Assembly: GCA_037176885.1 (NCBI GenBank)
Contig: JAWWNJ010000024.1
Coordinates: 62,001 to 126,000, forward strand
Reading direction: 5' to 3'
From: Favolaschia claudopus
Taxonomy: Eukaryota; Basidiomycota; Agaricomycetes; Agaricales; Mycenaceae
DNA length: 64,000 bases
In this document: positions 23,061 to 36,105 of the stretch, one piece after another
Numbering within the stretch: the stretch's first letter is position 1
How the letters are laid out: every line of letters starts with the position of its first letter
The notes under the pieces: generated by a model
Told to the model about the DNA's origin: nothing
What the model saw: only the letters and a program-made list of their open reading frames with translations
The model's database searches: none
Made by a program: the position numbers and the translations under genes

Positions 23061-24634
23061 TTAACTTGGCAGGAAGTACACCACCAACGCACACACAAGT
23101 CCCACCGGCCCAACAGTAACTCTCCATAAGAGCTTCTCCGCCCGGTCAAACGATATCCGCAGTCCCAACCGACGAACGACGAAGGACGGTGCAGCGATAA
23201 CGACGGCGTGTATCAAGCTGAACGGCGCAGGGAACGTATTCGGGGCTGAATACGTTATCACCGTCCGCACAAAAGACGCTCGTGCGCTCAGGCCAACGTG
23301 TATCCCGTATGCATCCCATCCAGAGGCATCCGTGTCCAGGCGTCCGCCTTGCGTTATAAAAACGATGAGGGAGGAGGATATTGCCGCGATCAGAGTGAAG
23401 AACATGAAGAGCACGGTAGTCCGGGTGACCATTGGCGTGGGGATGCTGAGCGGGCCGACGAGGAAGGTATCTTGCAGCGCCATCGACAACCAGACCGTCG
23501 CGAGTATGAAAATGGGAGCGAAGAAAATAGCGAAGGGGAGAATTATACGGTATAGCCCGTGGGCAAGGAAGTGCACAAAAGGTAGGCTACGATGGAGTTT
23601 GACGAGGTATAGAGGGCTTGGTGGGGATGAAAAATGTAGTTGGAATGTGTGAAAGACGAAAGCCAGAAGAAGGATATTAAAAGATACATCGTATGCAAAG
23701 GGGACAGCAGGAAGCGAGAATAAAAATATTGATAGCGTCATAGCGAAGGGTATGGTGAAGATGGTCCAAGGGCGGATTAAAACGGAGGCGGACAGCACCA
23801 TGAGTAGTATTTCTCGCGGGCCAATTAATTCGAATCGTGTCCAGGAAACAACGAAGGGCGGGTGCATCACATAGCTGACAAGGAGACCAAAGTAGGCTAG
23901 ATGAGTGGCGAGTTCCATGAAATGAAGCGCTCTGAAGACGGGTGAGACGGAGCAGAAGACAATATGGCAAATCATACTGGGGAGTGCAAAGCGCGTCGTA
24001 TCGTGGGCCCAGTGGGGCCATAGTTTCCGTCTCAGAGCTAGCGACACGAGACGGCCCATGTCTCCACAATTTGGCCAGACTGAGCAGAACTACGTCGTGA
24101 CTTATGAGTTGACTCGGGCAGTCAGCGTTTAGCATGTCCACGACTACATTCGAGTGAGATACGGAATTTTTGTACTGCAACAGAGAAACAATTACCGCGG
24201 ACAAGTCGCTGCGGCGAATAGTCGCTGACGAGGAACGAAGTCCAGAGAACTCTCTCAATTTCCATTGAGGTCCGATATTCGTCGAGGAACATGATCCAAG
24301 TACTGGCGACCTGTTCGTTCAATTGGCGCAGATCGCTCTCGCTGGCCAGGTTCTTCGCCCAACAATTCCAGATCTCGGTGCTCGGCTTCTGCTTTAATTG
24401 TTTCCTCGCTCTGAGCTCAAGGAGCACCAATAGACGGAACGCGGTTTCGCTGCAGATGTCTGCCGTATTTCTGGAGCACACGTCTTCAACAGAGACGCGG
24501 TCGACGCGGTCGCCAAGGCGCAGAAGAGTTTCTGAGATAGTGGGGAAATCTGAAGGCTGCGGATGCCCGACTTGGGCCATTTGTCGACTCAAGAGAGGAC
24601 TTGATTCCGAGGGGTCCGTCTCCCAAGGGGGCAT
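23061..24634 (-). CDS. Multispanning membrane protein of unknown function
   Basis: Not recognised. Exons 24634-24196, 24143-24053 and 23976-23061 give 481 residues. The soluble N-terminal half (about 170 residues, MPPWETDPSESSPLLSR start) is helical and charged. The C-terminal half has about six to eight hydrophobic spans (for example ILLMVLSASVLI, FNILLLAFVFHTF, LPFAIFFAPIFILATVWL, VLFMFFTLIAAISSSLIVF). There is no signal peptide; the N-terminal SPLLSR could be a dileucine-type sorting signal. Intron 2 (76 nt, donor GTCTCG) is the weakest part, chosen because only it joins the soluble and membrane halves in frame. Such proteins are common orphans in mushroom genomes. Function unknown. Confidence 0.7.
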
Positions 24635-24797
24635 GGCGGCAAAGAGAGCGTCGTATCAGCAATAGAAGCTGTGGTTCAAGTTAAGTAGTAGAAGTAAGTC
24701 GAACGTTGGTAGTTGAGGACATGGGCGTGTGTGGATGGAAAAGGTAACTTAGCACTTACGTAAGCAAAATACTTAAACGCGTCCAGCCACCACCACG

Positions 24798-26031
24798 ATG
24801 AGCGCTGTCCATACCCCCCTCCTCGACGGCCAAATAGAACCAGACGAACTATCAGGAAGCATAGACCCCACACCTCAATCCCAATCCAACAATGCGCGCC
24901 CCCAAGTCGTCCTCACCCCCACAAACCGCGCCGCAGACAACCCAAATTCAATGGCCACCAACCCAAGTGATGCGGAAGCTGGCATTGCAGGAATCTTCCG
25001 ACAGTCCGCACACCCGTTGGCTCTATTCGCGCTTTTCTTCTTCAGGATAGCCGCTATCACAGGTATGTATTCCGTCGTTTGATAATTTGCATCTCGACCG
25101 CCAGCTAAGAAACAACTTTCTGAGTCTACCTGCTCTCCGGCTGGGTGACAGGTGCGTCAAGTTTACACGAGGAAATTCGTGAAATTTGACCGGTCTCATA
25201 GACAACTTTGTTCTCACCACTGTTGCGGTGGTTGTTCTGCTGTCCATGGATTTCTGGAACTGTCGAGTGCGCCGCTTGTCCATCGGCTTCCGCTTTCAAG
25301 TCTGACTATCACAGAACGTTGCTGGCAGGACTTTGGTGGGCCTGCGATTTTGGAACCAAGTAAATCCTGCTATACTTCCGTCGATCACTGCCGACGTTCC
25401 TCGCTACAGGTCGACGAGGACGGAGAAAGTTATTGGGTTTTCGAGAGTCGAGATGTACGTCGAACTTATTTCTGCTCGACTCCTTTCTCATCGTCGTGGC
25501 TCTAGCCTTCACGACCAGCGAACGCCATCGATTCAAGGCATGTAACAATACACATCCAATTCTGCGTGCACTAATACCCAGTTCTCACATTAGGATGTTC
25601 TGGGTAAATTCCTGCCTTCACAGTCTGATTCTCTACTAACGAAGAACAAAAGATTGCCATATACGTCTTCCCCCTTCTCTGGGTTGCGCTTTTCATCGTT
25701 TCGCTGCTAAGATTCAACCTTCGGTCCGTCGACGCCCTCTTTCTTGCTTCTGCATCCCGCTCACCAATATATAGTTTCATTCCCATCGTGATCCTTGCTC
25801 TTGTCTTCAACGTAACAAATGCGGTTGGGTTCACATACGCGTGCGTCTTGTCGTATTTATTTTTCGCCTCTATGGTCGCATTCTCAACGTGCTCCCAGCG
25901 ACCGAGATGCCAAACAGCGGTGGGCGAACAGTGTCGTCAGTTCTGGGTGGAGCTTGGGCTTTGGAGGTATCGGTGGACAACTGCTCAGCGGCGCAGTTCA
26001 AAAAGGCGTGGGCCGCGTATTTGGCTCATGA
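24798..26031 (+). CDS. TVP23: TVP23-like Golgi membrane protein
   Basis: Small four-span protein of late Golgi vesicles, linked to trafficking. Nine exons (24798-25062, 25125-25151, 25202-25266, 25315-25359, 25410-25454, 25519-25541, 25594-25603, 25653-25840, 25899-26031) give 266 residues. Family hallmarks: [97 protein letters not shown]. The N-terminal 70 residues are a disordered cytosolic tail. Exon 7 is only 10 nt and exon 6 is 23 nt. Divergent from the unknown membrane gene with 163 bp between ATGs. Confidence 0.94.
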
Positions 26032-26158
26032 GTTGCTCATGAGAGGCATTTTGTAACCCTAATTTATGGTACAGTAAGCTCGACTGGATGTAAACTCATT
26101 AATGGTCTTCGATGGTGGAGAACTCTTTCCTCGACAGTGGTCCATGCAAGAGGAAATA

Positions 26159-27883
26159 TTATTTTCTATTCACTAATGGTATTATTGCGTCTCCCTGTAA
26201 CCTCATCTCCGCCTTTTTCTGATTATTCTTGGCAACCGCATAAAGAAGCCCCGCAAAGAAACCTACCCCCACAGCCGAAACGGATCCAGCTGTCACAGCG
26301 TCTCCGAAAAACAGCATCCCTGATGCGGCAACTGGCATAGGCATAGAGAGTGAGCAACAGGCTTGAAAGGAGAAGAAAGCAAGACAAACCGGGTAGTTTG
26401 TTGAGCGCGCCGACCATACTGAGTGACAGACAATGAGAGCTATGGGAGAAAAGCTTTCGAAGGATACACACCTATAAGTGGTGCTACTCGTGGTCCGTAT
26501 GCACCAGGCTGTGGTGAACGATATACCCACCGCTGCCGCGCCGGAGAATGCGATCGCGGAGAGAAGCAGGTGTCGCGTTTGTGGAGGACTGAAAAAAGTT
26601 TTGGTTGATGCGGAGCGAACGGGTTTGTAGAATCCACTCACAAATTACGAGCTAGGTTCTCCGAGCCCCAATCTTCTACAATGAAGGAGAAGACGGCGAG
26701 TATAGGGATAGATCTAGAGCCAGGTTAATACAATGAAGAGTAACGAGTTGGTCAGCTTACAGCAAGTTATTGTAGAACATCGAGTCCCAATCCGAGAAAC
26801 CCGTCACTTTTATCCGTTTACGCATCGAGAGCACCTGGGCTGGGGGGTCACATTTTACTATTTAACGCGGAAGGCGCAATGGCCTTACGTAGACTGCGCT
26901 GGAGAGGCAGTTAACCAACATCCAGAAGTATCCACCGTTCAGATTCCGGACGACGCCTTGGACGATGTGGAGAGACCCAGCGCTGATGCCACTGCTGCCT
27001 GTGGGCATGGAATCCCCCAGAGCGCCGCTCACGTCTGACCAAGCCGCAATTACAGAGGAGATGACCTGAAGAGCTTCAGTCGAGTTCAAGTGAAGTGAAC
27101 TCGGAGAAAGAGTACCATGAAGATGAACGAGATAAATGTGAGGCTAGTGACTCGCCCACCGAACCAAAGGACTTCTCCGTATGCCTATCATTACAGCAAG
27201 TCAGAAACACCGGAAAGGAGAGTCGCTTCGCTTCAGACTTGCAATGAGTATAATCGTCAAATTTTTGAAAATTGTGTATCTGCCCAGGGACATCAATCAG
27301 AAAGATTGTATAATGCGCCAAAAAGAATGTCGCCTCATACATACACGGGGATACTGAGATATTGCTGAACCTCATCATCAACGAAATAGCCAGATGAAAA
27401 GTAATTAAGCATACATACTAGACTCTTGGAGCCAGTGTATATGACGGTTACAAGCATGAAACTGATTGGGAACCAGGCTTTTGCGTCTTCCATGTTGAAG
27501 TCTCGAAGCGTAGAGATGATTCCCGCCTTTTTCACTAGCATTACGCAGCCTATGCAGACGGTGCTTTGGATGCAAAGCTAGAGGCGGCATGAGTATTATT
27601 TAAGACGAGCGGTGTACATTGCACAAATTGAATTACCCACCAACAAAAAATTCATGGAGAAGTTGGCGCCGGATACAACGAACTAATGCACGCGTCTTAG
27701 AAGGATATCGCGTACATGCGCGAAGGCACACACCTTGTTTATAACAGTCATGAGAATGGACGCCAGGCAATAGCATGCTATTGGGGGTACGGCCGATGTT
27801 GCGAATGAATCTTTGACTGCGCCAGTTGCGAGAGCCTTCCTCAGTTCAGCTTCGTCGGCGGGTTTGCTGGAGCTACTGGCCAT
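26159..27883 (-). CDS. VRG4: GDP-mannose transporter of the Golgi
   Basis: Exchanges cytosolic GDP-mannose for luminal GMP to feed mannosylation. Twelve exons (27883-27734, 27682-27641, 27577-27419, 27364-27345, 27279-27243, 27184-27116, 27065-26889, 26834-26761, 26713-26642, 26588-26472, 26418-26390, 26331-26159) give 372 residues. It shows about ten hydrophobic spans and both nucleotide-sugar signatures: FYNNLL (FNN type) and GALNKLP, the latter in a 29-nt exon. Intron 5 (27242-27185) has a GC donor (GCAAGT); no GT donor restores the reading frame. C-terminal NNQKKAEM has the usual Lys-containing tail. Orthology sure. Confidence 0.95.
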
Positions 27884-28203
27884 TATCGAAGAAGGTAAAG
27901 AGGAGACTTCAGGTTTGCGGAGAAGTTAGCAGTCCCGGGTTTCGAACTGCACAACGAGTTCAATTGTGCTGCCGGCGCCAAAGTGAATTCGCGCGACGTG
28001 ACGTGGCGTCGGTCAACCAATATACTGCTGAGAGGGCCTCGTCGCGTCTCAAAGCGCGATAAAAAGCAGAAATAATTTGAGGCCGGGTCTGCGAGCTGCG
28101 TTGAAGTCGAGTTTTGTGTGCGTCGGCCGAAAGAGGATATCCCGCCGACTTTGTTGTGTGTTGTGTATCCATCGCCTAATTACTGACCTCCAACGACCAA
28201 CTC
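27884..28203. promoter_or_regulatory. Divergent promoter of VRG4 and ANY1-like genes
   Basis: A 320-bp spacer between divergent start codons. A GTTCGAA tRNA-like box on the minus strand near 27937-27943 was checked and lacks the pairing for a T arm. No gene seen. Confidence 0.45.
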
Positions 28204-29355
28204 ATGATTTCGTGGATTTCCACCGTTGCGTCTGTTGGAATGGCCGTAGGGCCTCCACTGGTACTGCTGCTCATCACTTTCAACGCGTTTCTGGGCTTAT
28301 AATAACAATGCGGTGGGTTCCAGGTCTATGCGGACCAGGCATTTTCTATAGTTCGCAAGAAGTAAGTCGCGTCTCGGCGTATGCTGCCCCAGATTTAATG
28401 CTATAATTAAGGGACGCTACGGGCTTCTCTCGTGATGTTTGCGCAATTCTGTCGGTGTTCTTCTCCTTCCTCGACATCCCGATACTTGACGTGCTTCAGT
28501 CTTATTGCCAACATTACACGGTGTTTCTTTTGGCTAGGGTCAGTCCGCTGTATCCGAAATATCCTGTCTTAGGCAGCTCCAGGGACCATTTCGAACTTGC
28601 CCTATTATTTCAGTCGATCTTCATGATATTAGCTCAGGTACAGACTGAACGCTGAGGCAACTACCCATGGCTTACACGCGACTTGGAACCAGCTCGCCCT
28701 CTTATACATCTGTATCCTTTACCGGCCCAGAATCAGCCCTGAAAATCTCGGCGGCTCTTCTCGTCCCTTTTCTTTCTGGCAATGGCCGACATACACGCAA
28801 CATATCGAATTTTTGGCTGGCTTAATGTGAGTGGGTCTTGCCTTGCTCTCATCGTGTCCTCATATCTCGCTAGTCTGTTCCAGGCCATTCTCTTCCTGAT
28901 CCTCCAGCGTTTTGAGACATATGTCTCCATCCTCGGCTTCGTTGCTTTGGGGCTGGAGAGCACTCTGCCCATCCCTCAGTTGATCAGGTGTGCTGCATTG
29001 ACATTGTCTTGTGTGGATTTTTCTCTGACCCGGTGCTTCCAGCAACTATAAGCAACGGTCGTTGTATGGTTTCCGGATGTCGACGTTGATAGGTTGGGCG
29101 GGAGGCGACGGCTTCAAGACCGCGTACTTCTTTTGGCAAGGCTCGCCGATACAATTTAAAGCTTGCGCTATTTTCCAGCTCTCCATAGATTTCGGTTCGT
29201 ACTGCTTCCTCATTGTCAACTTGGCAGCAACATTGACCATGGTCCATTGTCCAGCAATTGTGGCGCAGCGACTCATGTACGGCAATGAACCACCGGTGAC
29301 GGTGCTGTTAGACGATGAAGACCTCGAGCAGGCTCTTGCATTGGCGGAAGAGTAA
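28204..29355 (+). CDS. ANY1: PQ-loop membrane protein, ANY1/SLC66A2 type
   Basis: Relative of yeast Any1/Cfs1, a Golgi-endosome PQ-loop protein tied to phospholipid flipping. Eight exons (28204-28260, 28324-28361, 28412-28450, 28500-28538, 28577-28637, 28693-28826, 28874-28987, 29043-29355) give 264 residues. Two PQ-loop repeats: GPPLVYADQAFSIVRKKDATGFS and STLPIPQLISNYKQRSLYG. RPFSFWQWPTYTQHIEFL is typical of the family. Intron 4 (28539-28576) is only 38 nt. Intron 6 needs the acceptor at 28873, not the closer-looking one at 28888, to keep the frame. A short GT-AG stretch inside exon 8 is in frame and was kept as coding. Confidence 0.88.
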
Positions 29356-29672
29356 ATAACCACTACGATCGGTGTATATGTACTTTGAGGCGTGTATGCA
29401 GCGTGTTGATAGCATATTCGTCTCTCTCCCCTCCCCAGTTATTTTTCTGCGAAATGGTAGGTCCAGCAAAGCTTTGAGACTCGAGTTATAGCTAAGCGAG
29501 AGAAGAGTCGACGCATAAATTTGAACGGCAGCGGTGTAGCCAACCGTGCCAAACAATACAACGCATCTTCCCGGGCCTTTACATTTGTTCGCCCTCCCAC
29601 TCCCAGCCTCTTTCCAGGTCTCTATTGCTTCTATAGGACTCTCTCATTCCTCGACTAACGGTGTTACAAGTC
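29356..29672. other. ANY1-like 3' flank and clathrin promoter
   Basis: A 317-bp spacer between two plus-strand genes; a pyrimidine-rich tract (about 29555-29650) lies directly before the clathrin start. No gene seen. Confidence 0.4.
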
Positions 29673-32600
29673 ATGGAACCCCCCAAACCTATCGCGTTCT
29701 GCGAACACCTCCAATTATCCAGTGTCGGCGTCCAGCCAGCCTCCATATCATTTCAGGCAAGTCTCTCGATGTTTAGGGTGCATATGTCGCGTCTAATATC
29801 GCTCTAGACCTTGACTCTTGAGTCCGACCACTTCATTTGTGTTCGGGAAAAGGTTGGCGAGCAAAACCAAGTCGTCATCATTGACCTGGCCGACGCCAAC
29901 AATGTCCTCCGCCGCCCCATTTCCGCCGACTCTGCTATCATGCACCCCAGCCAGAAGATTCTCGCTCTCAAAGGTCTGCTACTCGTCGCATCTGTATGCG
30001 TCTTCTAAAGCTGACTTGGCAAACGCGCTGCGCAGCGGGACGTACTCTGCAAATATTCAACATTGACACGAAGCAGAAGGTCAAGTCCCATGTGAACGAT
30101 GCCGACGTGGTGTTCTGGAAGTGGGTCTCCGACACCACCATTGGGATGGTCACCGAGTCCTCCGTCTTCCACTGGACGATTGCCGACCAGACGTCACCGC
30201 CTCAGAAAATATTCGACCGCCACCCCACCCTCAGCGGTGCCCAGATAATCAACTACCGCGTAACGCCAGACGAGAAATGGCTCGTCCTCGTTGGTATCTC
30301 GGGAAATACGACAAATCCTTCGGCATTCAAAGTCAAGGGTTCGATGCAACTCTACAGCAGGGAGCGAGGGGTCAGCCAGCCCATTGAGGGGCACGCGGCG
30401 GCATTTGCGGAGATAAAGCAGGATGGGAACCAGAAGCCGACCAAGCTGTTTACTTTCTCTGTCCGGACAGCGACTGGCGCCAAGGTCACTTTCATTCGTC
30501 TCTTTCTCTATTTGGGAAAGCCTAACCACCTCCCTTTACTTAGCTACATGTTGTCGAAATTGACCACCAGGCCCCCGACCCACCTTTCGTGAAGAAGGCT
30601 GTCGACGTCTACTTCCCGCCTGAGGCGACAAACGATTTCCCTGTCGCAATGCAAGTCTCGAAAAAGCACGGCATCGTCTACCTCGTCACCAAATACGGTT
30701 TCATCCATCTGTACGACCTCGAAACCGGCGCCTGCGTCTACATGAACCGTATCTCGGGCGAGACCATCTTCGTCACCTCCGAGCACGAAGCCACCAACGG
30801 CATCATCGGTGTCAATAAGAAGGGTCAAGTCCTCAGTGTGAACGTCGACGAGCAGACTATCATTCCCTATATCTTGTCCGTCCTCAACAACACCGAGCTT
30901 GCCTTCAAGCTGGCGAGCCGTGCTAATCTGCCGGGGGCCGATGACCTGTACGTTCAGCAATACAACCAGCTGTTCCAGAGTGGGCAGTTTGGGGAAGCCG
31001 CGAAAATTGCTGCCAACTCGCCCCGGGTGTGTTTAGTCATATGTATGCTTGATCCATGCGACTAAATAACGTTGTTCCAGGGTATCTTGCGTACTGTGGC
31101 AGTCATTGAAGCGTTCAAAACCGCCCCCGCACCACCTGGCGGCCTCTCGCCAATTTTGCAATACTTTGGAATCTTGCTCGAGAAGGGCGAATTGAACCAT
31201 CTCGAATCGTTGGAGCTTGCGCGGCCCGTACTCGCTCAGAACCGCAAGCAACTGCTTGAGAAATGGCTGAAGGAGAACAAGGTATTATTCATCTCGTTCT
31301 CTGTTTCACTCGCTGATTGTTTCTTAGCTCACTTGCAGTGAAGAACTCGGTGACATCGTTCGCCTGCATGACATGACGCTTGCTCTCAGCGTCTATCTAC
31401 GGGCAAATGTCCCCAACAAAGTGATTGCGTGTTTCGCGGAGACCGGCCAGACGGAGAAGATTGTCTTGTACTCGAAGAAAGTCGGGTATACCCCGGACTA
31501 CTTTGCCTTACTACAACATATCATGCGCACCAACCCTGAGAAGGGAGCAGAGTTTGCTGCTACGCTTGTTAACGACGAAGCGGGCCCGCTTGTCGATGTC
31601 GAGAGGGTGCGTATCTTTGTGGCGTATCCCAGCGGCAATGCCAACTCACCTTTGCCCGTAGGTTGTCGACGTTTTCATGTCCCAGAACATGATTCAGCCC
31701 GCAACATCGTTCTTGCTCGATGCCTTGAAAGACAACAAACCTGAACAGGGTCACCTCCAGACGCGTCTTCTTGAGATGAACCTGGTGCACGCCCCGCAAG
31801 TCGCTGATGCTATTCTTGGGAACGAGATGTTCACGCATTATGATCGTCCACGGATTGCCAACTTGTGTGAGAAGGCTGGGCTGTTGCAGAGGGTGCGATT
31901 GGGATTGCCCTTCTCTGTCTATGAAATTAATATGTTTCGCAGGCGTTGGAGCACTACCAGGATCTTGCGGATATTAAGCGAGCGATTGTGCACACAGCTG
32001 CTCTCCAACCGGAGGTCAGTGAAATCCCAACCCTTTCAGACAATGTCATTGAACGCAACGCAGTGGCTCGTCAACTACTTCAGCAATCTCACCACGGAGC
32101 AGTCCATGGCTTGCATGCAGGAGATGCTCAACGTCAACATCCGTCAGAATCTCCAGGTTGTGATCCAGATTGCAACCAAGTATTCCGATATTCTGGGACC
32201 GGTGAAGCTCATTGAGATGTTTGAGAGCTTCAAGAGTTTCGAGGGTACATGCTTTTGCTTTCCATTCATGAAATAGTACGGCTGCTGATGCCTAATACCA
32301 GGTCTCTACTACTATCTCGGCTCGGTGGTCAACGTTAGCGAAGATCCCGAAGTGCACTTCAAGTACATTCAGGCTGCCACTCGCACAGGTCAAATCCGCG
32401 AGGTTGAGCGGATCTGCCGCGAAAGCAACTTCTACAACCCGGAGAAGGTCAAGAACTTCCTGAAAGAGGCCAAGCTGTCCGACCAGCTTCCGCTCATCAT
32501 CGTTTGCGATCGCTTCGACTTTGTCCACGACCTCGTTCTGTATCTGTATCAGAACGGCCTGACGAAGTTCATCGAGGTCTACGTTCAGCGAGTCAACTCG

Positions 32601-35600
32601 GTTCGTACACCACAGGTTGTTGGTGGATTGCTCGACGTCGACTGCGATGAAGGGACTATCAAGAGCCTTCTCGCGTCCGTCACTGGGAACTTCCCCATTG
32701 ACGAACTCGTACACGAGGTCGAGGAACGTAACAGGCTGAAGTTGATACTCCCGTGGCTTGAGGCTCGGGTTCAGGAAGGGACCCAGGACGCAGCGGTTTT
32801 CAACGCAATTGCCAAGATCTATATCGACAGCAACAACAACCCCGAATCATTCCTGAAGGACAACAACGTATGCGTCATTTACTACTTGGTTTTTTTGTTT
32901 GCTTACACTTGCTGCAGCTTTACGATCCGATGGTCGTTGGTAAATTCTGCGAGAAGCGTGACCCCTACCTGGCATACATTGCCTATGCTAAAGGGTTCTG
33001 TGACGAAGAGCTCATCGCCATCACGAACGAGAACTCCATGTTCAAGCAACAGGCTCGGTACCTTGTCAAGAGGCGTCAACCAGATCTCTGGGCGCAGGTT
33101 CTCACTGGGGAAAATCTTCATCGTCGTCAGCTCATCGACCAGGTAAGATTGGCTTTAACTCAGTCTACGTGGTGCTAACATGGATTACCAGATTGTTGCC
33201 GCTGCTCTCCCCGAATGCACCGACCCCGACGATGTTTCCATCACGGTCAAGGCTTTCATCCAGGCCGATCTTCCCATCGAGTTGATCGAGCTGCTTGAGA
33301 AGATCATCATCGAGCCCTCCCCCTTCAGCGACAACCGTAATCTGCAGAATCTCTTGCTGCTCACCGCCGTCCGTGCCGACAAGGGCAAAGTCGTTGGCTA
33401 CATCAACAAGCTGCAGAACTATGACTCGAACGAGATCGCTAAGATTGCGACTGAGCATGGTCTGTATGAGGAGGCCCTGACGATCTACAAGAAATACGAG
33501 CAGCATGGGCTTGCGATCAACGTTCTCGTCGAGCATATCGTGTCGATTGACCGTGGTCTGGACTTTGCTAACAAGGTCAACAAGCCTGAGGTGTGGAGTC
33601 GGCTGGCCAAAGCTCAGCTCGATGGTCTACGCATCAAGGACGCCATCGGTGAGCCGGCTCGCTATGTTTTTTCTTTTCGTTCCCTCACCCGACTCTTCCA
33701 GACTCGTACATCAAGGCTGAGGACCCGTCCAACTTCATGGAAGTCATCGAAATCTCGACACGAGCGGGCAAGCAAGACGACCTTGTGCGGTTCTTGCAAA
33801 TGGCACGAAAATCGCTCCGGGAACCCAAAATCGACACCGAATTGGCCTACGCGTATGCCAAGACTGACCGGCTGCATGATATGGAGGACTTCTTGGGCAT
33901 GACGAATGTTGCTGATATCTTGGAGGTTGGAGAGAAATGCTTCAACGACGAGCTGTATCAGGCCGCGAAGTTGTTGTTTGCTAGCATCTCCAACTGGGCA
34001 CGGCTTGCGACCACCCTCATCTACTTGGGTGAGAATCAGGCTGCTGTTGACAGCGCCAGGAAGGCTGGCAACACCCAGTTTGTGTTTTTTCTTTGCTTAT
34101 TGGGGTAAACTAAACGTTCCTCAGGGTATGGAAGCAGGTTCACGCCGCTTGCATCGAGAAGTCAGATTTTACTTTGGTGAGATTCCTCGTCAGAATATCC
34201 GCTACGCTATCTGAGACCGTTTACAAAGGCGGAAATTTGCGGTTTGAATATCATTGTCCATGCGGAGGAATTGGCTTCCATCGTCAAGCTTTACGAACGC
34301 CGGGGTTATTTCGAGGAAGTCATCGCTCTGCTGAAGGCTGGTTTGGGTCTTGAGCGGGCGCACATGGGGATCTTCACGGAAATGGCTATTCTGTTGAGCA
34401 AATACCAGCCCGCCAAGCGTTCGTTCTACTGATTTCTCTATGATACGTTCACCAATTTTTGAGCAGTAATGGAACATTTGAAGGTCTATGTATCACGTAT
34501 CAACATTCCTAAGGTATTCAATCGTATGTTGCTCATCCTGAATCACATATTGATATCCTTTTGTCCAGGTCTTGAAAGCGGCGGAGAAGGCGCACCTGTG
34601 GTCTGAACTTGTGTTCTTGTACATCAAATACGACGAATTCGTAGGTCTCCTGCACCTTTCCCCTTCGCGACTGACGTGTTGGCCAATGTAGGACAACGCT
34701 TCAGTGGCGATGATCGAACGGTCGGCCGATGCATGGGAGCACAACCAGTTCAAGGACGTCATTGTCCGTGCGGCCAATGTTGAAATGTATGTCGATTCAA
34801 TAGCTTTGGTGAAGTGGCCTATACTCATTCACATTCAAGTTATTATCGGGCTTTGTCGTTCTACCTCGAGGAACAACCAAACCTACTGACCGACTTGTTG
34901 ACCGTTCTCATTCCCCGCATCAACCATGCGCGTGTTGTTCGAATGTTCAAGAAACAAGACCATCTCCCCCCTTATCCGCCAATACCTTACCGCCGTTCAA
35001 CATGTAAGTGTTAGTCGTCGTCGCTGTCCACCACTGTCTAACACGTCTCGACACAGCTGAATCTCGAGGATGTCAACGACGCCTACAACGACTTGCTCAT
35101 CGAGGAGGAAGACTACAAGGCTCTCCGAGACTCAATCGACAACTTCGACAACTTCAACACCATCGCCCTTGCACAGCGCCTCCGGGATTCACCTCTACTT
35201 GAATTCCGACGACTTGCCGCCCACCTGTACAAGGTGAAATTTCTTGGCCCTGGCTTAATGCTCCATACTGACTCGTTGCTTAGAAAAACTCAAGATGGGA
35301 CGAATCAATAGCACTGTCGAAGCAAGACCGTTTGTACAAAGACGCGATGGTAACAGCATCTGTGTCCGCGTCAACAGAAGTCGCCGAGGAATTGCTGTCT
35401 TACTTTGTGGACATCGGAAACAAGGAGTGTTTCTCGGCACTTCTCTACATCTGCTTCGACCTGTTGCGTTCCGATGTCGTTGAGGAGCTTTCGTGGCAAC
35501 ACGGACTGAATGACTTCTACATGCCATTCAAGATCCAGGTGCAGCGATCTCTGGTTAACAAGGTGCGGTTACCTACAACAACTACTGAGCAATGCTGATA

Positions 35601-35904
35601 TGTGTGCTACAGCTGGCACAATTGGAGAAGGAGGTGAAGGAGCGGTCGAAGAAGGAGGTTCAAAAGGAGCAGGCGGAAGCCGACAAGCCCATCATCAACC
35701 CTGGATTAATGATCACAAATGGCCCGACAGGGTACGTTGCTTCTTCAGCTAGGTTTCCTTGACTCATCGCCATGCAGTTTCGTTGGCCAGCCTCCTCATA
35801 TGAACGGGATGAATGGTATGATGCCCGTAAGTTCTGCTCTGCGTACACAAATTCTGTCGTGGGTGCTAACATCTCACCTCCAGCAGATGACCGGATTTTA
35901 TTGA
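29673..35904 (+). CDS. CHC1: Clathrin heavy chain (one apparent +1 frameshift)
   Basis: Forms the three-legged clathrin coat. 24 exons from 29673 to 35904 with 23 introns of 46-65 nt; after removing one base the frame closes at 1677 residues, the usual length. Beta-propeller N-terminus ([20 protein letters not shown]), then repeated CHCR leg segments, ending in a short Gly/Met-rich tail (MNGMNGMMP). Intron 1 (29757-29807) has a GC donor GCAAGT. In exon 19 (34840-35003) the run of six C at 34966-34971 must be five to give the conserved [13 protein letters not shown]; as read, the frame breaks there. Both sides are otherwise perfect, so this is most likely a sequence error. The last intron ends CAGCAG (NAGNAG), allowing one Gln to be in or out before MTGFY. 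Confidence 0.96.
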
Positions 35905-36105
35905 TACACTCGTTTCGTTTACTATTACTCATTGCGCATAATATATTTTGTTTCTCTGGCTTTTCAACTTGAACTGTCCCTGCTGTGAATCTGTTGAAAG
36001 TTGAAGACAAATTTTTACCTGATTTGTATTTGCTTGGCAAAGGCCTTGAACCCCAACCACGAAGTCCACTGTTAGTGGCCGAGTCGCGTCTTTCCTCGCA
36101 GTAAA

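Noticed and set aside
27930..27960. tRNA gene suggested by a GTTCGAAACCC box on the minus strand
   Set aside because: The flanks do not pair as a T arm and no A box or acceptor stem was found.
29191..29223. 33-nt GT-AG intron inside the last exon of the ANY1-like gene
   Set aside because: The sequence is in frame, open, and shorter than any other intron here; reading through keeps the family sequence.
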